From: Sorghum bicolor
Lineage: Eukaryota > Streptophyta > Magnoliopsida > Poales > Poaceae
DNA length: 64,000 nucleotides
Direction of reading: 5' to 3'
Assembly: GCF_000003195.3 (NCBI RefSeq)
Contig: NC_012876.2
Coordinates: forward strand, 46,743,276 to 46,807,275
The notes below the pieces were generated by a model. The model had not been told where the DNA came from. It saw only the letters and a program-made list of their open reading frames with translations, and made no database searches. Shown piece after piece: positions 11,951-22,590 of the stretch. Positions within the stretch are counted from its first letter, which is position 1. Each line of letters begins with the position of its first letter. Both the position numbers and the translations under genes were made by a program.

Positions 11951-12168
11951 AAGATGAGCCCTCCCAATTGGTGGGGATATGGTATGCCTCCAGAGTTTTT
12001 TACAAATAGTTCTGGAACATCTCAAGTAACTAACTTAGCAGGGAAGGCTCCTATGACATCGGCACCTCCAGTTTTGCCGATGACTCAAATTCCTCAATAT
12101 TCAACAACTACTACTGCAAGACCTGTTACAGGGAACTTTCAAATGCTGACGTTCGAGATGCCTAATGT
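11951..12168 (+). pseudogene. P-family gag fragment
   Basis: The segment encodes SPPNWWGYGMPPE and a following Thr/Pro-rich stretch that matches the gag of P (minus strand around 46430-46260) and of P' (around 13450-13680). It directly precedes the P' LTR, so P' inserted into an older copy of its own family. The junction with G at about 11950 lacks an LTR end, so it is a deletion or recombination scar. Confidence 0.75.
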
Positions 12169-12868
12169 TGTTGACACCGTTTTTAGACACGTACCCGAGG
12201 ATCAGATCGGCAGACGGAGCAACGGTAACTAGTCTGCAGGGAAGTTGCCGATGGGGGTGATTGCCGATAAAGAGACAATTGAATCTGACTAAGTCCAGAG
12301 GTGGTGACATGTTTGTGCTGATGATCAGTATTGGTGTTTGCCGATGGCCATAACAGGAGGTCTGCCGATGGTTCTGAAGGAAAGCATAGAGATTGCCGAT
12401 TGATCTGTGGCGGTGTCCCGGTCGGTTACAAGGGGATAGTTTTATGTTTTCCTTAATTATTTAAATTCATTTTGTATTCAGATTCCATTTAGTTTGGAAT
12501 TCGAGTCCTAGTTGTGTCTGATTGTAGCTCTTTGAGCAGGGTACAAATGTAGACCCTAGGGCTTTGTAATAATAAATCAATCAATCAAACACAAGTTTTT
12601 ACTCATATTCCAGCATCTAGTTTTTCGACGACTTCGTCATATTTTCCTTTACTACAAGTTCTTAGGAATTCGTGGACTTAAGCTCGGCGTATTCTCGAGT
12701 TCCGCGTGAATACCTCTTGGCCGTGACATCTGGGCGCATCGCTGTTGTCGGGACCTAAGTATTCGAGTTATCACCTTTGCCGATAGTAAGGTCAAATCGA
12801 CTGGCACGCCTTAACGTTTGAATCGGGTATTAGCCCTTTGTGTTTGCAGATTAGCTTTTGCACCAACA
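12169..12868 (+). mobile_element. 5' LTR of P'
   Basis: The LTR runs from TGTTGACACC to ...CCAACA (700 bases) and matches the two P LTRs in reverse orientation. It contains many copies of the TGCCGAT motif. The region matching P's TATA box is changed (GTACAAATG). An AATAAATCAATCAATCA stretch near 12570 may serve in polyadenylation. The bases before it (AATGT, 12164-12168) are the candidate target duplication. Confidence 0.88.
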
Positions 12869-12875
12869 CATCTTT

Positions 12876-12894
12876 TGGCACGCCCAGTGGGACA
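12876..12894 (+). promoter_or_regulatory. Primer-binding site of P'
   Basis: TGGCACGCCCAGTGGGACA lies 8 bases after the LTR end, where a tRNA would prime minus-strand synthesis. The P copy has the same site with one or two changes (47006-47024, minus). The tRNA is not identified here. Confidence 0.6.
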
Positions 12895-12915
12895 AGATTC
12901 AAGATCAAGATCAAC

Positions 12916-14040
12916 ATGTCGAACACCGATTTCGACTTGGAGAATGTCATCCCCGTGATGGAAGCCAATCTCAGAGAGGAGCAGAAGCAAGCTATTGCAA
13001 AAGCCATGGAGGATTACAAGCAGCAATGTTTGAAGTCCTTCAGTATCAACAGGAGTGGCGAAGTAATCTTGAAAGAAGCACTGCCGGCACCTCGGTAGGT
13101 TACTTTTGAAGCTAATCCTAGTAAACTTCAAGACATGGTTGATAATTCTATTGACCGTGCCTTGATCAATCAAGCTAGTGTGCTGTCCAATACGGTTTTC
13201 AATGTCGTGGCTAGAACTTTCAAAGAAGGACAATTGCCACCAAATTATGTGGGCCCTGTCTATCATCAGCCAGGATCACCAGTTGTCACAGACCCATCGG
13301 CTACTATAGCCGCTGCGGGTACAGAAACTACTACCCCTCCAAGCACACTAGGACTCACTAATGTGCAATCTACGCCGATGACGACCAATCCATCAACTTC
13401 AGATGAGCAAATCAAGCTTGCCACAGATCTATTGGCATCGGCAATGTCGGGGTCTGTTCCTCCCAACTGGTGGGGTTATGGTATGCCCCCAGAGATGATG
13501 TTGAAGACTCCTGGAACATCTCAGACGACTAACATTAGAGGCAAGGCTCCTACGGCATCGGCACCTCCAAATTTGCCCATGAATCAGAGTCCCCAGTATA
13601 CTACAACTACTACTACAAGACCTTACACTGGGAATTCTCAAGCTCCAACATTCCAGATGCCTAACGCATTGGCATACTCAATGCCGATGCAGCAGAGGTT
13701 TATGACACAGCCAGGGTATGTTAATTCAATGATGATGCCCAATCTTCAGCCATCGGCAGGGTTCATGTCGATGAATGCTAACAGTGGAAGGACGGGGCAA
13801 TTAGTCTTTCCACAGATGCCTCAACAGAATCATCAGGCTCCAGGGTTTGAACAAGGCCAGGTCCAGTCTGGATTCCAGAATCAAGGGTTGGCTAACCAAC
13901 CGATGAATCTTGGTCAACAGTTTGGTGGTTAGACGATCAACCCCATGTTCCATGCAGATCGTGCGCCTCAGCGACACGTGGAAGTATATCAGCAGGCGCT
14001 AGATCCACAGCCACCCCATCGGCAAGATGCTGATGCTTAT
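12916..14040 (+). pseudogene. gag: Gag N-terminal part of P'
   Basis: It begins MSNTDFDLENVIPVMEANL, equivalent to MSISDLDQDNVIPV in P, and continues through the Pro/Gln/Thr-rich region. Two CAG-to-TAG changes (13096-13098 and 13930-13932, Gln in P) break the frame. The sequence stops at 14040, before the structured gag domain, because C inserted there. The rest of P' would lie beyond C's 3' LTR, outside the window. Confidence 0.88.
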
Positions 14041-15274
14041 TGTTGATGGTCCTTAATGCTCACATTTAACCGTCAACTAATCATGGAAAAGGATCCAAAT
14101 GCAACCAACACCTAGACTTAGGGTTTTATCTGACAGAATTCCACGAGTTTTGGTGTTTGTCTATTTTTGCAGGGGGTTATCAGGAAATATGGAGGAAAGG
14201 CCCACACATCGTGATTACATAGAGATATTAACGTGCCGCGCAATTTTCTATCATCTAGAAGACTCCAGAAGCCACGGGAAGGAAGCGGAGGCCGAGAGGG
14301 CTCAGGGACAGGGCGCCCGCCCTGGAGTTCTGCCCAATCACGTCCAAACTCGCGGATCATGCTCCACCGACCTAAGGGATCAAGGATAACCGTTCAATCA
14401 ATGTCGGTTTGATCCAATGGCCCATATTCACTTGAAGGGACTATAAAACCAGGCCCCCTAGCCCCTGGAGATCATACCTCTTCTACAGAATCAAAGTTAG
14501 GGTATTAATTCTTCATCCAAGTAGAGAGGATCCCTCTAGTTCATCTAGTTCTAGTTCTAGTGCATCTAGTTCTAGTTCTAGTTCTAGTTCTAGTTAGTTC
14601 TAGTTGTAATCGAGAAAATAGGGAGAGAGAAGAGGAGAGCGGAGGAGGAGGAGCCGGATCTGTCGGATCTTCCTCAACATTGTACTTTTGCAGCAAGTGG
14701 TTTGTTCTTCATCGTTCTCCAGGTTCTTTAATTCACAATTCCTGAGTTCTTTAATTACTTTTATTTACATTCAAGTTATTTACTGGATTCCTACTTGCAT
14801 CAAGTGCTCTAATCTTTGCAACATTAGAGTAGTAATTAATAGATTAGACGTGGTGTTTAGTCTTGCAATTACCTAGAATTGCACCCAATCCTGTGGATTG
14901 TTGTGGTAGCCCTAGGGTAGTGACAGCCCTAACGGTCGACGTATTCCACCTCGTTCGGATCAGTGTTTGTAGGACCGTAGTCAGAGCTTCCTAGCCCCCT
15001 TTCTCATCTCTTTCTGTGGTTAGTGTTCTGATGTCCCGAAATAAATAATCTTTGAAGTAATTCTTGATTCTTAGATCAACTAGAGAACTCTCAGGAAACT
15101 TCCTCTCTTCCCACCAAAAATAATTATATAATTATCCTTGGGCGATCTTGAATTCTTAATTAGTACACTCACGTTCCCTGTGGAAAATCGATACTCTGTA
15201 ATACTCTCGGGTGAAAGCTACATCGGTATCCGTGCACTTGTGGATTTTTCTGTTTGCGTTTAAAATACCCAACA
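14041..15274 (+). mobile_element. 5' LTR of Athila element C
   Basis: The LTR runs from TGTTGATGGTCC to ...ACCCAACA (1234 bases). A TATA box (CTATAAAA) is at 14451-14458. A CTAGTT hexamer array lies within it. The start matches the partial 3' LTR at 58029. Preceding bases CTTAT (14036-14040) are the candidate target duplication in P'. Confidence 0.88.
14535..14605 (+). repeat. CTAGTT hexamer array in the C 5' LTR
   Basis: Repeats of CTAGTT with occasional CATCTAGTT and TGCATCTAGTT variants. The equivalent array in the 3' LTR (58546-58635) differs in unit number and order. Open frames giving Leu-Val runs here are repeat artefacts. Confidence 0.9.
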
Positions 15275-15281
15275 AGCTTTC

Positions 15282-15299
15282 TAGCGCCATTGCCGGGGA
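15282..15299 (+). promoter_or_regulatory. Primer-binding site of C
   Basis: TAGCGCCATTGCCGGGGA, 7 bases after the LTR end, resembles the site usual in Athila elements (TGGCGCCGTTGCCGGGGA, attributed to tRNA-Asp) with two changes. Confidence 0.65.
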
Positions 15300-15392
15300 A
15301 CGGTAGCTGTGCTAGTTTCGAACCAAGTCGTCCGTGTAACCTTTTTCTTTTTCTTTTTTACCACACTCACCTTACCATTTTCACCATACCAT

Positions 15393-16280
15393 ATGGATTT
15401 CAGTCCTATCTATAAATTCTTTGCTCCAAAGGGCGAGTTATTAGAGCCACCACCATCATCACATCCAATTCTTACAGATGGCTATGACCTCTGCCCTGAT
15501 CTAATAGCCATGATTCAGGAGCAACCCTTCTCTGGGCAAGTAGATGAAGATCCATACACCCACCTTAGAGAATTCGAGCAGTTGTGCTCTTGCCGATCTA
15601 TTTCTGGCATGACACAAGAAACCCTTAAATGGAAATTATTTCCATTCTTCCTTTTGGGAAGAGCAAAAAAGTGGTATGCTCATTCTGTAGGAGGCGTTAA
15701 TGGAAATTGGGATGAACTTCGGGACAACTTTTGTCTCGCTTTCTTCCCACTTTTTCGAATCGCTGACCTTAGAATCGAAATTCTAACATTCAAACAAAGA
15801 GAGAAGGAAACTTTAGGAGCAGCTTGGGCTAGGTTCACAAGCCTTAGCAATTCCGGTCCAAACCTTTCCCTACCTGACCATGTACTGTACTACCACTTTT
15901 ATCGTGGTCTAAACAAGGAAGCTGCTATTCACCTCGACATTGCTTCAGGAGGCTCATTCACACACAAACTCACAGATGAGGGGAGAGCTATCCTAGAAAG
16001 AATCCTTGAAAATACCCCTTACACAGGCATTTATGATGAGTTTCCTGAAGAAGAAAAAGAAGTCGAGCCTAATCCTAAACCAAAAGATGAGGAACTTGCA
16101 ACCGAGATAGAAATTCCACCTGACCCATCCATTAATTTGGTTGTAGAGAAACCTCCAGATAAAGGAATGCAGAACCAACTAAGGGATGATGAACCACCAC
16201 CTTTAGAGCATCCCTTTGAATTCGAGGAAGATCTTTTTGAAGATTATGGAAACACCTTGAATTTTCCTATCCAAACATGA
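15393..16280 (+). pseudogene. gag: Athila gag (element C)
   Basis: It starts MDFSPIYKFFAPKG. The central retrotransposon gag domain includes FPFFLLGRAKKWYAHSV, the WDELRDNF block, and a region around YFYRGLNKEAAIHLD-like sequence. A Glu/Pro-rich tail follows. A TGA at 16278-16280 ends this stretch, but the same frame continues open without a new ATG into the protease region, so the stop is probably a mutation of an Arg codon in a single gag-pol frame. Confidence 0.85.
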
Positions 16281-18315
16281 CCTCTAGCAGGGACCACTCA
16301 ATCTATTCTAAGAGTAGAATCTATTGATATAGAACACATCAAAAGCCTTTCGGCTATTCTGAGTTATGAATGGCTAACAGAAGCAGAGCTGTCTCCTGAG
16401 GTAGCTCGAATCATCACTCCTTCAACCATTCTTCTATGCCAAATTAGATGGTCCGCTAGGAAGGTCCACTACAATCCATATGTTGGGATAAATGTTATTT
16501 CCAAGGAGTTAGCTGACACTCTTTATCCCAACGAGTCCATTACCCCATCTCAAAAACTTTTACAAAGTCCATCTAGATTAATTCTAGAAAGCCATGGGGT
16601 ATTAAGGGCAATTCCTATTAGAATCAAGGACTCTGGAATATGTCTAGATTTTCACATTTATGACATACCGAAGATTCCTCTCTTGATTGGTAGACCAATC
16701 ATGAAAATTCTACAAGAACAACCACAACGAGGTCATTTAGACTTCAAAGTTGGGAATTCCACTATTGTTGTTCCTCTAGCAAGATCAATTAACATGATAG
16801 TGGAACCCAAACTTGAACCAGATCCTATTGAGGAGATCTTAATGCTGACTCAAGAGGAGATGGCCCAACCATTCTTTAATCATGAACACTTTGTTCAAGA
16901 GGAAGAAGAGTTGGTAGAACCCGTTGAGCTAGACAAAAATGAACAATCTTCACCTCCTTCGATAGAGTTAAAACCTCTTCCTTCTGGCCTTAGATATGTC
17001 TTCTTGCACAATAACCCAAAAACACCAGTAATTATCAGTGACAAGCTTTCCGATTATGAAACACAACAACTTGTCACTGTTCTTGAAAGACATAGTTCAG
17101 CATTTGGCTACTCTCTCGAGGATCTCAAGGGCATTAGTCCCATTCTCTGCACTCATCGTATCCCTATTGATCCTAATTTTACACCCTCAAGGGAACCACA
17201 ACGGAGACTTAACAATGCTCTGCGAGAGGTTGTTAAGAAAGAGGTCCTCAAACTCTATCGTGCTGGGATTATTTAACATGTGCCACATAGTGAGTGGGTT
17301 AGCCCTGTCCAAGTAGTGCCAAAGAAAGGAGGAATGACTGTCGTTAGGAATGAGAAGAATGAACTCATCCCTCAACGAATTGTCACTGGGTGGCGTATGT
17401 GTATTGACTATCGAAAACTTAACAAGGCTACAAAGAAATATCACTTTCCGTTACCCTTCATTGATGAAATGTTGGAATGGCTTGCAAACCACTCTTTCTT
17501 TTGTTTCCTTGATGGTTATTCTGGATATCACCAAATCCCAGTCCACCCAGATGACCAAGAAAAGACTACCTTTACATGCCCGTATGGAACTTATGCATAC
17601 CGACGAATGTCGTTCGGATTGTGCAATGCTCCAGCTTCTTTCCAACGGTGCATGATGTCTATTTTCTCGGACATGATTGAGAAGATCATGGAGGTTTTCA
17701 TGGATGATTTTACTGTCTATGGCAAAACCTTCGATCATTGTTTAGAGAATTTAGATAGAGTCTTACAGCGATGTGAAGAAAAGCACTTAATCCTAAACTG
17801 GGAGAAATGCCATTTTATGGTTGAGGAAGGAATAGTGCTAGGACATAAAGTGTCCGAACGTGGTATAGAGGTGGACAAAGCAAAGATTGATGTTATTGAA
17901 AAATTTCCACCTCCCACAAATGTGAAAGGAATCCGTAGCTTTTTGGGACATGCAGGGTTCTATAGACGCTTTATTAAGAACTTCTCTCAAATTGCTAGAC
18001 CCCTGACTTGTCTCCTAGCTAAGGAGGCACCTTTCATCTTTAGTGATGAGTGTCATGAATCTTTTCAAACTCTTAAGAAAGCACTCATCTCAGCCCCGAT
18101 TATCCAACCACCTGATTGGAATCTTCCTTTTGAGATCATGTGTGATGCTAGCGATTTTGCGGTTGGTGCTGTTTTAGGACAAACCAAGGATAAAAAGCAT
18201 TATGCTATATCCTATGCTAGCAAAACCTTGTCTGGACCACAACTCAATTACACTACAACTGAAAAAGAGCTTTTGGCTGTTGTCTTTGCTATAGACAAGT
18301 TTAGATCTTACTTAG
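16281..18315 (+). pseudogene. pol: Athila protease region, RT and RNase H start (element C)
   Basis: The frame continues in phase with gag. The protease-like part ends with the LLIGRPIMK block, but the expected D-[ST]-G motif is not present: the position reads HYNPYVGINVIS. RT follows with WRMCIDYRKLNKAT, CFLDGYSGYHQI and the FMDD box typical of Athila (VFMDDFTVYG). The RNase H start (FEIMCDASDFAVGAVL) is intact to FAIDKFRSYL, where T2 inserted at 18316. One TAA at 17274-17276 (Tyr expected) interrupts it. The remaining RNase H and integrase are absent from the window. Confidence 0.9.
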
Positions 18316-19382
18316 TGTCGAGGGTATCAACAAGGGGTACCCTCACCAAGGCAAATAACAAGGTTATCCGTATGTAGGGCGAGGCCCTCGATTCAACGCT
18401 CCATCCATACGTATGCGCAGCCATCGACGGCCACAGCCTCGAAGACGGAAATAGCGTCGAGCGAATCAATCAGGCGCCGAGCTCTGGTTACCGTCGAATA
18501 CGGAGCAGGCTCACGCGAACCGGGAGGCGTCGAGCGCAAGGACGCCGCCCGCCGCCTGACGCGCGCACGCGGGCCGGGACATCAAATGCGTCTGATGCTT
18601 CCCCACCTAACACACGGGTCACGGGAGGCGTGGTAGGGAACAGGCATCCGTCCCATCGATCTTTTTGCAACCTTCCCCACCAAACGGCCCAGGGCGTGTC
18701 AGGACATGGGAAACAGAGGTGGCATGTCTAATCAAGACCCCCTCGAGGTAGCTAAGGTCAGCGCTCCGACATCAGGACGACATACGGCGTCCCACCCTCG
18801 ACTAAACATGGTTCCTTCCTGGGGACGGGTCGGACGTCGACTGGCCACGCCGCAACCACTCCGCCGAATTTGCCGCCAAACCGTACACGCATGCGACCAT
18901 TGAGCCAGTACAAGACGGCGCGCAGAGCAGAATGCAGGGGCACACGTAATCATCACCAGGCTATTAAGACGGGACAGCTCGAGGCCATGCCGGTACGGGA
19001 GCCTCGAGTAGGTCAGCGGTCCATACTGCTATCAACCCCTATTCTGACGCCTATGCATGTACCCTGGGTCTCTCCTTGGAACTATAAAAGGAGGGACTCA
19101 GGAATGGAACAGGGGGGACATCACCACACATCACCACACATCACCACGCGACACCACGCTCATACGCAGTAGAACTCCACACTTCATACCACACTTGTAT
19201 TCACCCCTGTACAAGCACTTAGGTGCAAGATAATACAAACTTCTCCCCCCCCGCTGGACGTAGGGCCTTCTCTTGCCCGAACCAGGATAAATCTCTGTGT
19301 CTTCTTGCATCACCATCTGGGAAAGGGAGCACACATACAAATTTACTCGTCGGTGTGACCCCCCGGTGGGAAAACACTGACA
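18316..19382 (+). mobile_element. 5' LTR of T2
   Basis: TGTCGAGGG to ...CACTGACA, 1067 bases. A TATA box is at 19082-19090 (CTATAAAAG), followed by a short CATCACCACA tandem array (about 19115-19147). It is similar to the T1, T3 and T4 LTRs in matching orientation. Confidence 0.92.
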
Positions 19383-19383
19383 G

Positions 19384-19403
19384 TGGGCGCGCCAGGTAGG
19401 GGT
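19384..19403 (+). promoter_or_regulatory. Primer-binding site of T2
   Basis: TGGGCGCGCCAGGTAGGGGT follows the LTR end. T4 has TTGGCGCGCCAGG at the same place. The consensus TGGCGCGCCAGGTAGGGG is complementary to a tRNA ending CCCCTACCTGGCGCGCCA, which looks like plant tRNA-Arg(CCU); the tRNA identity is from memory. Confidence 0.6.
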
Positions 19404-19440
19404 CCTGCGTGTTTTTCATCGATTTCCCACTCCTTTCCAG

Positions 19441-22400
19441 ATGGCTACTTTCGCCTCGCCGATTCTGCGCTCCACGGTGATTTGGTTTGGGAGTCTCGAG
19501 TTCATGTCCACGGGCTCCGGCTATGACATGATCTTGCTCTCAGTCGGAGGACCAGGGGAAGCCCGCGTTGCGCCGGCACGATTGAGGGCCCCGAGGCGCC
19601 CTCACCACCACGCCTCCCCGCCTAAGAAGAGGCGCAGACAGCACCACCGTGGCCCCTCTGCTTCATCACGACCAACAACTCGTGCGAAGCAAGAAGCGGG
19701 CCATAAGTCGGCAGCACCATGTGTCGAAGCAACGAGCGCGACGGCTCAGCACCGCACAACAACGAGAGCGGACGCATCCCACGCGCTCTCCCCCACCGCT
19801 GCTAGGCTGCTTCCACACGGGTTGTTCACTCCAAGAAGGGCACTGCCATTCGGATTGGATAACGCCGCGGCGTCGCTCGCCAGGGCGATATGCCCAAATG
19901 CCCAGACGTACGTGGAAAGACCAATGGTCCTCCCGCATGACACTGAAGCGCAGCGACCGGCGTCCGAGCTGCCGGATCTTTCCCAGGTACGAGGCCTCCG
20001 TCGTCTAGGCCCCGGACGATACACGATCACCTCACTCAGGCAGCGGCTGCTGGAGGAGGGACGTGGATGTTTCTACGCCGCCGAACCGGACTCCGACTCC
20101 GAAACCGATAGCTACGACCCTACAAGGGAATGCTACCTCATCGACGGGGCGGTAGAAACTACCGACGAGACGTGAGATGCTGCTGCAGGCGGTCGGGCCC
20201 CCGTGGCACGAGAAGACCCCAGGACGCCTAGGAACGACGGGCAGGTCGACCCCCCTCCACAAGAAGACAAGGCTGCACAGCTAGCGCAGCTGCGAGAGCA
20301 CAAGATGAAGCTTGACGAAGACCAAGAGCGCCTCGTCCTGCTTGAGCAAATCCTTGAGCAAGACTTGCCATATCCGTCGGGCGAAAGTGTTCGCAGGCGT
20401 GCTCGAGAGGTGCATCGACAAATCGCCGGAGACGCAGAGCCAGAGCAGCCCGTCAGCCGCTTCCCTCGAGCAGGCCAAAACGTAGTGGCGGCGACGATGC
20501 TGCTGCGCAACATGCCAGAGCCATCGAACTCCCAGGCTCGACGCATTCGAGACGAGGTACAGACCCTGCTCCAGGTGGCGGCAGTTCAACAAGCCGAAAG
20601 CTCAGTTCTCGACGACGAGGAGCTGCCACTGAAAAGCGCGACGAGCAGCCTCAAAATGAAAAGGAGGTGTCAGTCCATCAACAGCCTCCACCTCGAGGCA
20701 GAAAGACCACTCTCGTTCTCCCCATCGACAATCAGCGTCCACACGACACGCGGCATGACATCGAAGAGAATCGACGCCGCCGGTACGGAGACACGGAAGA
20801 ACGCGGTTACAGCGCGCATCGCGGTGGGAGGTACGACAGCGACGAAGATCGGGTGGCCCCCGAGCCACCGGGCCCACGAGTGTTCAGTAGGGCGATCCGC
20901 AGCACGCCCCTGCCCAGTCCGTTCCGACCACCGACCAGCATCGCGAAATACAACGGCGAAACCAAACCAGAATTGTGGTTAGCTGATTTTAGGTTGGCCT
21001 GTCAGTTGGGGGGAGCTCGAGGGGACGATCGAGCCATCATCAGGCAGCTACCGCTCTTCCTCTCCGACACCGCCCGTCGATGGCTCGAGGAACTTCCCGC
21101 TAATCAGATCCACAACTGGGTTGATCTGGTCAGGGTTTTCGAGGGTAATTTCAAAGGAACCTACATACGACCCGGGAACTCGTGGGACCTCAGCAAGTGC
21201 AAACAGAAGTCAGGAGAAACTCTTCGAGAGTACGCTCGGCGCTTCTCGAAGCAGCGCACTGAGGTGCCGCACATCCCCGACCATGACGTCATCCTGGCTT
21301 TCGTCTCTGGTACCACCAGTCGAGACTTAGTGCAGGAACTGGGCCGAAATCACCCTCAGACCGTCGATGAGTTGATGGACGTAGTGGCAAACTACGCGGC
21401 AGGGGAGGAGGCAGTCGGCGCTTTCTTCAGCTGTGAAGGGGGGAAAGGCAAGCGGCCTGCCGATGAAGATGGAACCCACGGTCGGGGCCTCAAGAAGAAT
21501 AAAAAGAAGCAGAAAGCACGACAGTTCCGGCAGGAGGATTCCGACGACAACCTTGTCGCCGCCATGGAATGAAAGAAGCCTCGAGGCCCCCCGGAGGGAG
21601 GCGTCTTCGACAAGATGCTAGAAGAGCCATGCCCTTACCACAAGGGAGGCGCCAACCACAAGCTCAAGGACTGTCGTATGCTGAAAAAGCATTTCGACGG
21701 TCTGGGGTTTAAGAAAGATGCGCGTGACGACTCCAAGAAAGAGAAGGGCAGCAACAAAGAGGACAACAAAGACAACGACGGCTTCCCCGCCGTCCACGAC
21801 TGCTACATGATCTACGGTGGGCCCTCGACTCAGTTAACCACGAGGCAGCGCAAAAGGGAGAGTCGCGAGGTCTTCGCGGCAAGAATGGCGATGCCCCAGT
21901 ACCTTAGCTCGTCGAGCACTCCCATCACTTTCGATCGAGAGGACCACCCCGACAGGGTAGTCGCCCCAGGTGTCTACCCGCTCGTCGTCGACCCGATCAT
22001 CGTCAACACACGGCTCTCAAAAGTGCTGATGGATGGTGGCAGCAGCCTCAACATCATCTACCTCGAGACCCTCGACCTCCTCGGCATAGATAGAGGGAAG
22101 CTCTAGCCAAGCGCCTGCGGTTTTAATGGCGTCGTGCCAGGGAAAGGCGCTACCAGTAGGTCGAACCGACTTACCGGTCTGCTTTGGCACAGCGGCCAAC
22201 TTCAGGAAGGAGACCCTCACCTTTGAAGTGGTTGGATTCCGAGGCACGTACCACGTCATCATCGGACGCCCAGGCTACGCCAAGTTCATGGCTATACCCA
22301 ACTACACCTACTTGAAGCTGAAAATGCCCGGTCCCAAAGGCGTCATCACCGTCAGCTCCTCCTTCGAGCACGCGTACGAATGCGACGTCGAGTGCGTCGA

Positions 22401-22590
22401 GTATGGGGAGGCGGTCGAAAACTCCACCGAGCTCGTCGCGAAGCTCGAGGCCCTGGCCGCTGAGGCTCCAGAGCCCAAGCGCCACGCGGGCAGCTTCGAG
22501 GCGGCGGAAGGAACCAAGAAGATCCCACTCGACCCCAACAACTCCGACGGCAAGGTGCTGACGATCAGCGCCGATCTCGACCCCAAATAG
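19441..22590 (+). pseudogene. gag-pro: Gag-protease, T2 copy
   Basis: It starts MATFASPILRSTVIWFGSLEF, the same start as T3 (56632) and T4 (59921). Then come a basic, low-complexity N-terminal part, a coiled-coil-like segment (EHKMKLDEDQERLVLLEQIL), the structured gag domain (LSDTARRWLEELPANQIHNW to about MDVVANYAAGEEA), the zinc-knuckle variant CPYHKGGANHKLKDC and the protease with MDGGSS. Breaks: TGA 20173-20175, a frame change near 20600, TGA 21570-21572 (CGA in T3) and TAG near 22105 with a shift after it. It ends at the family-wide TAG 22588-22590. Confidence 0.9.

Noticed and set aside
14560..14745. Small frame with alternating Leu-Val residues
   Set aside because: Produced by the CTAGTT hexamer array in the C LTR; no other support.
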